From: Limimaricola sp.
Lineage (GTDB): Bacteria > Pseudomonadota > Alphaproteobacteria > Rhodobacterales > Rhodobacteraceae
Assembly (NCBI RefSeq): GCF_016125575.1
Contig: NZ_WGLM01000005.1
Coordinates: 1 to 64,000 of the forward strand
DNA: 64,000 bases
Direction: 5' to 3'
In this document: positions 42,440 through 51,094 of the stretch, piece by piece
How the letters are laid out: each line of letters begins with the position of its first letter
How positions within the stretch are numbered: the stretch's first letter is position 1
The notes under the pieces: generated by a model
What the model saw: the letters and a program-made list of their open reading frames with translations, nothing else
Database searches by the model: none
Told to the model about the DNA's origin: nothing
Position numbers and translations under genes: made by a program

Positions 42440-43747
42440 TCAGCTCCGATCCGAAAAACGGGTTGAAGTCGCTTGGCGCGATGCGGACGTAGCTATCAGG
42501 ACTAGGGTCGCATAACTCCAGAAACGTGGAGTTGTGTATGCTCCAAAGCTATTCGATAGAAGCAAGAGGAATATCCAAGCTATTCCACACCGCCGGCCAC
42601 AAAGCATTCGGAAGTAGGAAACGATCGCGAAACCGGCAGTCAGCCCGCCGAGCACACCGAAATAGATCCAGTGCTCCCAGAAAGCGTTTGGGATCGCATC
42701 CGCGACAGCGGAGTTCAAGAAGGTTGGGATGATGCCAAGACGGTCAAAAACGTATTGCACTTCGCTGGCGATTGCGTCCCGACCTCCAATGCCAGCTCCA
42801 AAGAGCGGTGCTTTCTGGAAAACTAAAAAGGCGGTCATCGGGGGAGCCTGAATGCGTACCATCAGGCTCTGGTCACCGAAAGAACCACTTGATTGATTTC
42901 GGGCTTCAAGAATTGCCTGAAGGGCGAATCCGCCAACTAAGAGGGCGACCAAGACCAAGAGCCCTGCGAGATACATGGCGATGACCTGCCGCAAGCCACG
43001 CCTTTTGGCGGCAAGGTCAGTGAATGCAGACGTCGCTATTGGGATCATTGAAATTGCCGAAATCGGACTCCTTTCCAGATAGAATGTGGCGAGTGTAACC
43101 AGAATAAAAAGTCCAATACGGTCGCGCGATCTGGTAGTTAGGTACCAAGTGTATGAGAAAACCGCCTGTCCGATCGCAACGTAGCTAGGCTCCTGGGTGA
43201 ATACTTTCGGCCTCAGGAAACCGGTTAGTACTAGGTCGCGGGAGTCCGACGCATAAACGATGTTGGAGTTCCATGCCCTGAATGCATCGGAGATCGTGCG
43301 CAACGGCCCGAGCACCTCCAGAGTGGCGGCCGCAAGAATGCCCCACATGAGCCATCCTGACAGCCAAGCGATGTCGGCGCGGGTCGCTCGCCCGATCTCC
43401 AGTCTCAGCCCATAAACCATTACCAACGAATAGGTGAACAAGAGCAATGACGAAGTGCGCTCGCTGAAAAAATTGGTATCGTAGCCGAGGAAAACCGACA
43501 CGACAGCCACGATCCATAGAATGAAAAGCGGCAAGAGTTCCCGCGCTGATACCTGCTGCAAGTTACGAAACATCATGACTGCGGCTGCGGGTGCTGCAAA
43601 AAAGCAGGTCACTGTCAATCCTGAAACGCGTAAGCTAAAAACGCTGAAGATTACAAACATGTACCATAGCAAGAGCGCCCTACCAAGCCTGCCGACGCCG
43701 TTGGTGTTGGGTTCGTTTACTCCGGTCCAAGCGGTCGCATCAGCCAT
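42440..43747 (-). CDS. Polysaccharide polymerase, Wzy/O-antigen-ligase-like membrane protein
   Basis: 435 residues with about ten to twelve hydrophobic helices and a larger periplasmic loop around 290-345, the layout of Wzy/WaaL proteins. There is no strong motif; the periplasmic part contains NAFWEHWIYFGVLGG, resembling the HNxxLxxxxxxGxxG stretch common in the O-antigen ligase family. It should join repeat units at the periplasmic face of the inner membrane. Last gene of the minus-strand EPS array, 3 bp after the glycosyltransferase. The window holds a second Wzy-like protein (55310-56782). Confidence 0.7.
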   Translation of the reverse strand: MADATAWTGVNEPNTNGVGRLGRALLLWYMFVIFSVFSLRVSGLTVTCFFAAPAAAVMMFRNLQQVSARELLPLFILWIVAVVSVFLGYDTNFFSERTSSLLLFTYSLVMVYGLRLEIGRATRADIAWLSGWLMWGILAAATLEVLGPLRTISDAFRAWNSNIVYASDSRDLVLTGFLRPKVFTQEPSYVAIGQAVFSYTWYLTTRSRDRIGLFILVTLATFYLERSPISAISMIPIATSAFTDLAAKRRGLRQVIAMYLAGLLVLVALLVGGFALQAILEARNQSSGSFGDQSLMVRIQAPPMTAFLVFQKAPLFGAGIGGRDAIASEVQYVFDRLGIIPTFLNSAVADAIPNAFWEHWIYFGVLGGLTAGFAIVSYFRMLCGRRCGIAWIFLLLLSNSFGAYTTPRFWSYATLVLIATSASRQATSTRFSDRS

Positions 43748-43750
43748 GCC

Positions 43751-44911
43751 TTAGCCTTCCAGAAATTGGGTTAGATCATCCAGCAAATGCCGGCTGTCGT
43801 GGCCAGCCTCAAACGCGCCAAGCGCAGCTTGGCGCAAGGCGTGGAGAGACTTGGTGTCGTCAATCCACTCCGCGATACCGCGCCAAAGCATATCCATCGA
43901 ATCAAAAGCTCTCATTGACTTGCCGTGGCGCAAGGGCAGTCCCCTCAGCCCGTTCTGGAGGCCAAAGATTGGGAGACCAGAATAGACATAGTCGAGGACT
44001 TTTAGTTTGAAGCCACCACCTTCCACTTCCGGGACTACGCCAATTCGGCATCCATTGAGGTGGTCTTCGACTCTTGGTACCGGTCCGATAACCTCAATCT
44101 CGGGATACTTGTCCAGTATGCGGCGCCGGAGCGCAAACGGGATTGACCCTACGACGCGAACAGCAATGTCGCGCGCTTCTGGAACACTGGCACGCGCGGC
44201 CAAAAAACGCCAAAGATTCTGCTGCTTAGCACGCCAGTGAAAACTACCTATAAGTACGATCCGGCGGGGTGTTTCAGATGTCAATGGCACGAAGCGTGCA
44301 TTACCCGGATAGACCGGATTAACTACCAAAAGGGAGGCAGTCGCGCCGAGATGATGAAAGCGTTGGCAATCATCGTCGCTGATGCAAACAACCGCGTCCG
44401 AGCGATGGAGAAGTTCGTGCTCGAACCGCTCAATACGCGTAGTATCGAAACGGGCGAAGGCACCTCGCAGCCCACCAGCACCTACAGCGCTCCGACGTGT
44501 ATCGGATTCGACGTTGTGCGCGACATGCACGATCCTCGATCGACTTGTGCGGTCTGCGAAAGCAAGATCCAGGGCCCAAGTCGAACCAATATGGTCGAGC
44601 ACGACGAGGTCAGCTTCGGCGAGTTCGGCCTTTGCGCAGTTTCGGAGTTCAGGCGTGAACATTTGCAATGCGGCATAGGGCAGACTCGAGCTGAAGTACC
44701 GCATCGCCGACACTTTGCGAGCCGGTGCGGAAACCACGCGGATCCCGCGGGGTGCTATTGCCACTGTTCGTGGATGCTCTGCTGCAATGAGCACCGTTTC
44801 TGCGGCCATCTGAGCAACGAGTTCAGCAATGAAGGCGGAGTACAAAAAAGCGCCAGTGTCTGAGGGCCATGGCATAAAGCGGCTTAGAATTACGGCCTTC
44901 TGGAACACCAT
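43751..44911 (-). CDS. Glycosyltransferase (GT4-like, GT-B fold)
   Basis: 386 residues; its ATG overlaps the flippase stop by 1 bp. The N-terminal half has SDTGAFLYSAFIAELV and VVLDHIGSTW; HVAHNVESDTRR near 135 is typical of GT4 acceptor-domain strands. The donor domain starts near 215 (RIVLIGSFHWRAKQQNL) and has GVVPEVEGGGFKLKVLDYVYSGLPIFG (about 302-328), the usual nucleotide-sugar binding stretch with Lys-x-Lys. It adds one sugar to the lipid-linked EPS unit in the cytoplasm; donor unknown. Confidence 0.82.
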   Translation of the reverse strand: MVFQKAVILSRFMPWPSDTGAFLYSAFIAELVAQMAAETVLIAAEHPRTVAIAPRGIRVVSAPARKVSAMRYFSSSLPYAALQMFTPELRNCAKAELAEADLVVLDHIGSTWALDLAFADRTSRSRIVHVAHNVESDTRRSAVGAGGLRGAFARFDTTRIERFEHELLHRSDAVVCISDDDCQRFHHLGATASLLVVNPVYPGNARFVPLTSETPRRIVLIGSFHWRAKQQNLWRFLAARASVPEARDIAVRVVGSIPFALRRRILDKYPEIEVIGPVPRVEDHLNGCRIGVVPEVEGGGFKLKVLDYVYSGLPIFGLQNGLRGLPLRHGKSMRAFDSMDMLWRGIAEWIDDTKSLHALRQAALGAFEAGHDSRHLLDDLTQFLEG

Positions 44912-46248
44912 CAGTCTCCTTTTTTGGGATCTAGATTTGCCGCTGCAGTCTTACGCCCCGCCAAGAAGAACTGCAGAACGAAACGGACTGAGAGACTTGC
45001 AGTAGTCAGGACAGACAAGGCGAAGGTCGGATTCTTAAATGAAAGATTACCGACTATCAAAGTGCCGGAAACCAAGATCGTCAGGGCTGCTACGGTGGCA
45101 ACGATCTCTTCGCGGAAGGCGCGGATCATCCACAGGAAATAGCTTACCGGGCCAACAAAAGCATAAATCAATCGCCCTAAGAGCAGAACGATAAGAATCT
45201 CCTGTGCAAAAGCCACTTCCTTGACGCCGAAAAATCTGAGAATTGGCTGCGAAAATACGATCAAGAGAATCGTGATGGGCACTGCTAGTGCGACAGCAGC
45301 GCGGCGGCTCGCCGAAAAGCTGCGCTGTAGGAGTTGAATCTCGCCCTTGGTGTGAAACTCTGCAAAGGAGGGACCACGGATCGCTATGATTACGTCTGTT
45401 CCGATCATTGATATGGCGGCAAGCCGCATGCAAAGACCAAATATCCCTGCAGCAGCAGCATCTGCGAGGATTGAAACAGCAATCAGTGGTGCGTTTAGGA
45501 GAATACTCTGCATCGCCACAGCAAACCACTGTGGACCGACTCCAAGCAGCAATTGGCGGACGGCTGTTAGCAGGGCATATTTTCCGGGAACCGTCCTCCT
45601 AATATGGTGTGTGAGCACGACTATCGCACTGAAAATGGAAAGGAATCCGCCCAAAACGTGAAGCCAAATGAGATGGGTACTGTCAAGACGGCTCGATTCT
45701 CCGAAGAACCATGCTCCGATCACCAGTGGTGTGAAAGGAATAACGAATTCTGTATAGAGGCCCAAGGTCACCAAACGACACGATTTCAGCAACTGCGCTG
45801 CTACTCGGCTGCCAACGAGCCCGGTTACGCCGAAGGCGGTAATGACAGGCTCTGGCAAAGCGCTTGGCGACCAAATCGCTCCAGTCATTGATGGGAATAT
45901 TATTCTAAGCTCACTTGGTATACTGACGGCGAGTTTGAGCACCAAGAATGTGAGTGCGCCTGAGGCGAGCGAAAGCGACAGTGCCGTCAAGCAGAGGCTA
46001 CGCGCCTGTGTTTGGCCAACGCCGGAATATGCCACGCTTACGATACGCATCGCTTGTTCTGGCAGCCCAAAGCCAAGGACCCAGCCCAACGTCAATGTCC
46101 AGGCCACGAAGACATAATAGTGCCCGAGCTCCGCTGATGAGGTATAATGCAGTGTCAGCCAGCCAACGGCTGTCTGGACCAAGAGTCCGAAGACGCGCGC
46201 TAACAGCGGGAGACTGAACCCTCGCACGGAGGAGGCGAATTGGGACAT
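44911..46248 (-). CDS. Polysaccharide flippase (Wzx-like, MATE/MVF superfamily)
   Basis: 445 residues with about twelve evenly spaced hydrophobic helices and few charged residues between, as in Wzx/RfbX proteins. An N-terminal SLPLLARVFGLLVQTAVGW segment and the repeated two-fold pattern support the family. It should flip undecaprenyl-PP-linked repeat units across the inner membrane for the Wzy polymerase. It sits 7 bp after the epimerase gene. Helices were judged by eye; the exact fold family is inferred. Confidence 0.78.
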   Translation of the reverse strand: MSQFASSVRGFSLPLLARVFGLLVQTAVGWLTLHYTSSAELGHYYVFVAWTLTLGWVLGFGLPEQAMRIVSVAYSGVGQTQARSLCLTALSLSLASGALTFLVLKLAVSIPSELRIIFPSMTGAIWSPSALPEPVITAFGVTGLVGSRVAAQLLKSCRLVTLGLYTEFVIPFTPLVIGAWFFGESSRLDSTHLIWLHVLGGFLSIFSAIVVLTHHIRRTVPGKYALLTAVRQLLLGVGPQWFAVAMQSILLNAPLIAVSILADAAAAGIFGLCMRLAAISMIGTDVIIAIRGPSFAEFHTKGEIQLLQRSFSASRRAAVALAVPITILLIVFSQPILRFFGVKEVAFAQEILIVLLLGRLIYAFVGPVSYFLWMIRAFREEIVATVAALTILVSGTLIVGNLSFKNPTFALSVLTTASLSVRFVLQFFLAGRKTAAANLDPKKGD

Positions 46249-46255
46249 TCAGCCT

Positions 46256-47296
46256 TCAGACCACGCCAATTAGGCGCAGCCATTCCGCGCTCAACTCTGT
46301 TGCCTTCTCGAAGGACGTTCTTGGGGTGAACCCGCTGTCAGCCGTCAACCGGTCGCCTATGTAACGAGTCACGCGCGCGTAGCCCTCCATCTCCTCGAGT
46401 GAAGGGAACAGCTTAAGGTTGCCTTCAGTCGCCTTGAAAACACTACGAGTCATTTGGTTGGCAGCGTATAGGTTCATGACTAAAGCTCGGTTGCGGCGAA
46501 GCATGAAGTTTCCTAGTTCACGAATGGGCATCAGCAGGCGCGCACGGCGCATCACCGGCCGCGGGTCGATTTCCGGTAGTTCCTTGCCCGTGAGTAGAAC
46601 AGACAGGCGGCTCCAATATGCATTCCAGCTGACCTGCTCCGTTCCGTTCAAGTTGTAAGCTTTGCCAATCGTGGCCGGGCTCTCGACGCAGGCGATCATC
46701 GCCTCAGCGACGTCTGGTGCGTACACAAGATTGCAGGTTCCTTCACCGTATTTGCCTAGTGTCCCCCAGCGGCCCGAGACTACACGGCGTGCAACGTTCT
46801 CAGTCCAGACTTTTCCATAGGGTCCATGCACAAGGCTCGGGCGCAAGAGGGTAACGTCGATGCCCTTTGCCGAAAGCAGAACGCGCTCTGCGTCCTGTTT
46901 TCCTTTGGCATAGGGGTTTACCCGCGTCGGGAGGGGGGTGTCTTCTGTCAGATTGCCCTCAGCTGCACCATATACCGCGATCGAGGAGAGGTAGATTAAA
47001 CGACGAACGCCCTTGGCTCGCATCGCTTCGACGATCGTCCTGGCGGCCTCACTTTCGCTGGCAGGGGGGATCATGGCGCAATGGAGTACCGCATCAATCC
47101 CTTCGAGCGCATTTTCGAGAGCTTGACGGTCCATGACGTCGACAATCGCCACGTCTTTCATCCCAAAGCGTGACGTCCGAACAAGCGCTGTTGAGTTGCG
47201 GACCCCTAGCCGCGGTGACGCTAGGCCGGTAAGGTGAAGATATTCCGCCACCCAGGCGCCAATGAAACCGCCTGCTCCCGTCACTAGAACTTTCAT
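46256..47296 (-). CDS. NAD-dependent epimerase/dehydratase (extended SDR)
   Basis: 346 residues from the ATG at 47296 (AGGAATG upstream), 4 bp after the preceding gene. Rossmann motif VTGAGGFIGAWVAEYL (4-19), IYLSSIAVYGA near 103 with the catalytic Ser, and YAKGKQDAE (Tyr-x3-Lys) near 131. The SDR core is clear. The substrate is likely an NDP-sugar for EPS; the second half (NGTEQVSWNAYWSRL) resembles members of unknown specificity. It may work with the adjacent Gfo/Idh oxidoreductase. Confidence 0.82.
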   Translation of the reverse strand: MKVLVTGAGGFIGAWVAEYLHLTGLASPRLGVRNSTALVRTSRFGMKDVAIVDVMDRQALENALEGIDAVLHCAMIPPASESEAARTIVEAMRAKGVRRLIYLSSIAVYGAAEGNLTEDTPLPTRVNPYAKGKQDAERVLLSAKGIDVTLLRPSLVHGPYGKVWTENVARRVVSGRWGTLGKYGEGTCNLVYAPDVAEAMIACVESPATIGKAYNLNGTEQVSWNAYWSRLSVLLTGKELPEIDPRPVMRRARLLMPIRELGNFMLRRNRALVMNLYAANQMTRSVFKATEGNLKLFPSLEEMEGYARVTRYIGDRLTADSGFTPRTSFEKATELSAEWLRLIGVV

Positions 47297-47300
47297 GTCA

Positions 47301-48311
47301 TCATTCCTTGTTACCTGGCATGTTTGATGGCGCATACCATCCATACTCGAACTTTTCGGCCCGATTGTAACAGTCGTCGATCAATTTCATTCCCGCGATG
47401 CTTCGCTCTGCTGGAAACAGCGGATCTCTGCTGCAGGCAACCGCGGCGATGAAATCCGTGAGTAGAACGTCACCCATGTCGGCATATGTTTTTGCCTGGG
47501 TGTCAATCGTCTCCCGGGTCAGGTGCCCTTGCTGTTCAATATTGATGGACGACCAATTATAGATGTCACCGAATAGCCGCGCGTCCTCGAATTGCACCTC
47601 GAAGTAGTTATTCATCCGCCCTAGACGCGAGATCTTCACTGAGGCCTCGGCCATTCCGCCAAGCTCAATATGGGCGAAAGCTTCAGGTCCCGCCCAACCA
47701 TCATGTCTGCACCGTACCAACCCCACCATGCCGTCGGTCCACCAAGCGATGACGTCCAGCACATGGCTTCCGAGGTCGGCGATAACGCCCACACGGCCGA
47801 GATTGGTTTGGGTATATGCTCCGTCGACCGAGGTCCATTTGAACGGCGCACCTTCTTCATAGCGCACGGACCTCAACTCTCCATAGGTACCTGCAGCTAT
47901 GGCGTCGCGGATGAAACGCGACGTACCGAACAGCCGGCGTGTCTGGTTAACGGCGAGGATGCGACCAGCATTTGCTGCGAGATCCACCATCTCTTTCGCC
48001 TCATCGTGGCTGTCGGCGAGCGGCTTCTCGACCAGCACGTCCATTCCGAGTCGAAGCGCTTCGTGCGTAACTGGGGCATGAAAACGGTTGGGCACCGCGA
48101 TGATTGCAGCCCTAAATCCCGCAGCAGCTGCCGCTTCGAGCGACCCAAATGGGATTAAGTCGTACGCAGTTGCAATCATCTCACGCTGCGCCAAATTAAG
48201 GTCGATCACACCAATCCGGCGAACCTTCCCCCTGAGCTTTGCAAGGGCCGGGAGGTAGAACTTCTCGACGATAGCCCCGGCACCTACAATTGCGATATCC
48301 AAGCCGTACAT
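47301..48311 (-). CDS. Gfo/Idh/MocA-family oxidoreductase
   Basis: 336 residues from the ATG at 48311 (AGGA 8 bp upstream). N-terminal Rossmann domain with IAIVGAGAIVEKFYLPAL (5-22), the signature VEKPLADSHDEAKEM near 94 with the EKP catalytic lysine, and a C-terminal alpha/beta domain (GVIADLGSHVLDVIAWW near 171 with the conserved Asp-x-x-x-His pair). The family oxidises or reduces sugar hydroxyls, often making 3-keto or 2,3-diamino sugars in EPS clusters. Substrate unknown. Confidence 0.85.
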   Translation of the reverse strand: MYGLDIAIVGAGAIVEKFYLPALAKLRGKVRRIGVIDLNLAQREMIATAYDLIPFGSLEAAAAAGFRAAIIAVPNRFHAPVTHEALRLGMDVLVEKPLADSHDEAKEMVDLAANAGRILAVNQTRRLFGTSRFIRDAIAAGTYGELRSVRYEEGAPFKWTSVDGAYTQTNLGRVGVIADLGSHVLDVIAWWTDGMVGLVRCRHDGWAGPEAFAHIELGGMAEASVKISRLGRMNNYFEVQFEDARLFGDIYNWSSINIEQQGHLTRETIDTQAKTYADMGDVLLTDFIAAVACSRDPLFPAERSIAGMKLIDDCYNRAEKFEYGWYAPSNMPGNKE

Positions 48312-48458
48312 TATTCTTTTCCTAACATCTTTGTTGCAACTGGGCATTGATACCGGAGGTAGAGTCACGTCTATCCGTGCCACCCGAGTTCCAAGCAGAC
48401 ACGTCGGAGCATCGACCGACTGGTCTAACTCCCCATATCAAAATAGATAACCGTTCCT

Positions 48459-49322
48459 TCATTTGGCATAGCCGAAGGCCTCCAGAGATGGGCGAAGCCG
48501 TGACGTCAGGGCTTCGGCCTCTGACTCAGTCAACCGACGACGCCATTTACCGGTACCTCCCTCGCGGAAGGTGTGCGACCGCTCGGGGTCGATTGCGGCA
48601 ATAAGACGGGCGACAAGGTCGTCGATAGAGTCTGTGCGCCCTCCTTGCACACGCCAAGCCTCGACAATTCGCTCTATCTCCTTGGCTTGGCACTCTCCGG
48701 TCAGGTCTTCGTATCGTATTGGGACTACGCCCGGTGCTCGTATCCAGCCAGCATACGGAAGAAGCCGCGCGTTAGCCTCCGGGTATCGCTCGTCCAGTCC
48801 GTCGAGTGAAAGCGCTAGACGGGCAGCGTTATCCGGTAGCTTTTTGAAATACTTATGCATCCGGTGCCAGCGGTTCATCTGGGCAAGGTAGAATGTCTCT
48901 GACGTGATCACATCGCGAGGGTCACGGTAGATGAAAAGGTGCAAGGCTCCAAGTCGCGACATGGCCTCCGCAACTTCTGCAGAATAGTAAAGATGCGCCC
49001 CGAGCGTTTCCCCGGGCAGCACTTTGGCGATTCGACGCGACAGTGCCACCGGACTGCGTTCGCGCAGTGTAAGTGAGGGGCAAGTGGCGATGAAGCGGCC
49101 AAGGTAACGCGAGCAGGGCAACGCCCGGGTGATCTGCAGCAACAGATGCGTTCCACTCTTGGGCACAGAATTTGCAAAGACCGGCGGGCGGGCATGATAG
49201 GCGCTAGGAGGGGTGGCGAGACGCTTCAGAAGGGCCATTGGTTCTTGGGCGAAGGTAAGACCCTTCCTCAGAATTGCAGAACGACTTACAACTGCGTGGT
49301 CTAACAGGTTTTCAAACGCCAT
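48459..49322 (-). CDS. PAPS-dependent sulfotransferase family protein
   Basis: 287 residues from the ATG at 49322 (GAGAGGGG 6 bp upstream). The 5'-phosphosulfate loop NSVPKSGTHLLLQ (about 50-62), the 3'-phosphate motif IYRDPRDVITSE (about 129-140) and the late FREGGTGKWRRRLT (about 255) together match classical cytosolic or Golgi-type sulfotransferases. It should transfer sulfate from PAPS to a hydroxyl; being in the EPS array, a sugar of the repeat unit is the likely acceptor. Its first codons overlap the end of the truncated fcl frame, so it abuts the recombination junction. No PAPS synthesis gene is nearby. Confidence 0.85.
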   Translation of the reverse strand: MAFENLLDHAVVSRSAILRKGLTFAQEPMALLKRLATPPSAYHARPPVFANSVPKSGTHLLLQITRALPCSRYLGRFIATCPSLTLRERSPVALSRRIAKVLPGETLGAHLYYSAEVAEAMSRLGALHLFIYRDPRDVITSETFYLAQMNRWHRMHKYFKKLPDNAARLALSLDGLDERYPEANARLLPYAGWIRAPGVVPIRYEDLTGECQAKEIERIVEAWRVQGGRTDSIDDLVARLIAAIDPERSHTFREGGTGKWRRRLTESEAEALTSRLRPSLEAFGYAK

Positions 49323-49812
49323 GGGGCGCCCCTCTCTGAGCCGAGGCCAGCCCGGACTTGGACCCCTGAGCGCTGAAGCCACCTCGCCCGGACCAGCCCG
49401 GGCCTGCTGGCTGCATTTTGTGGAGTACGAAATGCAGCGCGTCCTCGCGCATCGGTTGCGTCACGGCGCGGGGGTGGATGCAGGATGAGCCGAACTGGAG
49501 CAGTCGCCGCACCCCGGCGGCAAAGGCCTGGTGGATCAGGTTGCATTCGATCATCAGGTTTTCGTAGATGAAATCGGCGGGGTAGGTGTCGTTGACAAGG
49601 ATGCCGCCGAATTTCGCCGCGGCCATGATCACCACCTCTGTGCGCTCGGCTGCCATGAAGGCGCGCACGGCGACCTGATCGGTCAGATTGAGCGCGTCAT
49701 GCTTGCGGGTGGCAACCCCAGCGCCCTGCACCTGCGATCGGCGCAGGATAGCGCCGCCGACCAAGCCGCGATGCCCTGCGATGTAGATGCGCTTTCCCTC
49801 GTGTTCAAACAC
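49312..49812 (-). pseudogene. fcl: GDP-L-fucose synthase, 3'-truncated
   Basis: A GTG at 49812 (AGGGAAG upstream, overlapping the glycosyltransferase stop) opens a frame with all the N-terminal hallmarks of GDP-L-fucose synthase: IYIAGHRGLVGGAILRR, VIMAAAKFGGI, NLIHQAFAAGV and FGSSCIHPR..QPMREDAL, with the catalytic Ser and Cys. After about residue 126, where family members continue into the YAIAK active-site Tyr/Lys, the sequence becomes unrelated (HFVLHKMQPAG...). The 166-residue product therefore lacks Tyr/Lys and the substrate domain. The break lies near 49435, next to the inverted repeat CTGCATTT/AAATGCAG, and marks where the sulfotransferase-side DNA was joined. Confidence 0.88.
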
Positions 49813-50998
49813 TTGCAGCTTCCCTGATGATTTCTTCAAATCGGTCGGTCACGCGAGAGAGATCGAAATTGGCCTCGGCATAGGCCCGTCCAGTGGCGGC
49901 AGCGGCCGCGGCAAGTTCGGGATCATTGCGGAATGCCTTGGCCGCAGCGACGAAGCCTGAAATGTCCTCGGGTTCAACTACCTTGCCGGCTCCGGTCTGT
50001 AGCAGGATGCGGGCTGCTAGATTGTCATGCGGGGCCGCCAACACAATCGGTCGGCCAGCACAGAGGTAGCTCAGAACCTTCGACGGCACTGAGAAAGTGC
50101 CGGCATCCCGTTCGATCACCGCTAGCAAGACGTCGGCCGAGGCCAAGACCTCTGCGAAGACCTCGAACGGTTGCAGCGGAAGGATTCGCATTCGCTGTAG
50201 CGTCCTTTCGCGGATCTTGTCGGCCAGTTTGTCGGCCCCGACCCCGGCCGACACCAGCACTAATTCGTCGGGGTCCGAAAGGGACTGGGCCAGCGCTTCG
50301 AGCAGGGCTGGATTGTGCTTTAGAGCCAGCGTACCCGAGTAAAGAAATCGTCTGCCTGAACCAAGAGCCATAGTTTGGGCCCACGCATTGTCTCTCGGCA
50401 TCATTTGGATCTGATCGATCGCGCCCCAGTTCGGGATCACAGAGATCTTGTCGCGCGCGATACCCCATTCATCTGTAATTTCGAAGAAAGCATCGGTTAT
50501 GTGAACAATCCTGTCGGACCGGCGCATCTGGCGTTTTTCCAGTCGGCGATAATAGGCGCCGACAACATGGCCAACACCAGGAAGTTTGCGCTCAAGCAGG
50601 CGGGAGGCGGCAATCGAGTAGAAATCCTGACACCAATAGATGAAGCCGGCGCTGGCTCTTTCAGCTCCAGCAAGGATAGCTTCCTGCACTTCCGTGGGTG
50701 AATTGCCAGAGAGTACGACGTCAGGCCGAGCTTCTTCGATCCACGACCGAACCGTACGGGCATATGCGATGTCGCCCGCCCGCCGTTTCAGTAAGTTCGA
50801 TTTCGAGTAGTCGACGTCTTCGCCCATAGGCAGGAACGAGAGGTCTTGCGGGTCGTTGTCGCGCCGAACCATCTCGCCCTTTGGCCCGCTGTCGCGGGCA
50901 AACCACGAGTGTGTCACGCGATGGCCGCGTGCGGCAAGTGCGCGGGACAGCTCGACTTGGAACGGGTGACCTGCGAAGTCATGCAGAAGAATGTGCAT
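49805..50998 (-). CDS. Glycosyltransferase (GT4, WcaI-like)
   Basis: 397 residues from the ATG at 50998; an upstream ATG at 51022 is possible. It starts MHILLHDFAGHPFQVELSRALAARGH; the long N-terminal domain with IYWCQDFYSIAASRLL near 120 and the donor half ISVIPNWGAIDQI near 186, LYSGTLALKHNPALLEAL near 217, and PSKVLSYLCAGRPIV near 305 are the pattern of colanic-acid WcaI-type fucosyltransferases and relatives. It probably transfers a GDP-sugar-derived residue. Sits between the GDP-mannose epimerase and the fcl remnant. Confidence 0.82.
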   Translation of the reverse strand: MHILLHDFAGHPFQVELSRALAARGHRVTHSWFARDSGPKGEMVRRDNDPQDLSFLPMGEDVDYSKSNLLKRRAGDIAYARTVRSWIEEARPDVVLSGNSPTEVQEAILAGAERASAGFIYWCQDFYSIAASRLLERKLPGVGHVVGAYYRRLEKRQMRRSDRIVHITDAFFEITDEWGIARDKISVIPNWGAIDQIQMMPRDNAWAQTMALGSGRRFLYSGTLALKHNPALLEALAQSLSDPDELVLVSAGVGADKLADKIRERTLQRMRILPLQPFEVFAEVLASADVLLAVIERDAGTFSVPSKVLSYLCAGRPIVLAAPHDNLAARILLQTGAGKVVEPEDISGFVAAAKAFRNDPELAAAAAATGRAYAEANFDLSRVTDRFEEIIREAASV

Positions 50999-51094
50999 TG
51001 AACACGCCCTTGTCTGAGACATCGAATGGCCGCTTTGTTGCAAGCCATGTGCGGCAGGGAAGAGCAGACTCCCTTTCCCCCCGTTGCGCTTCCG

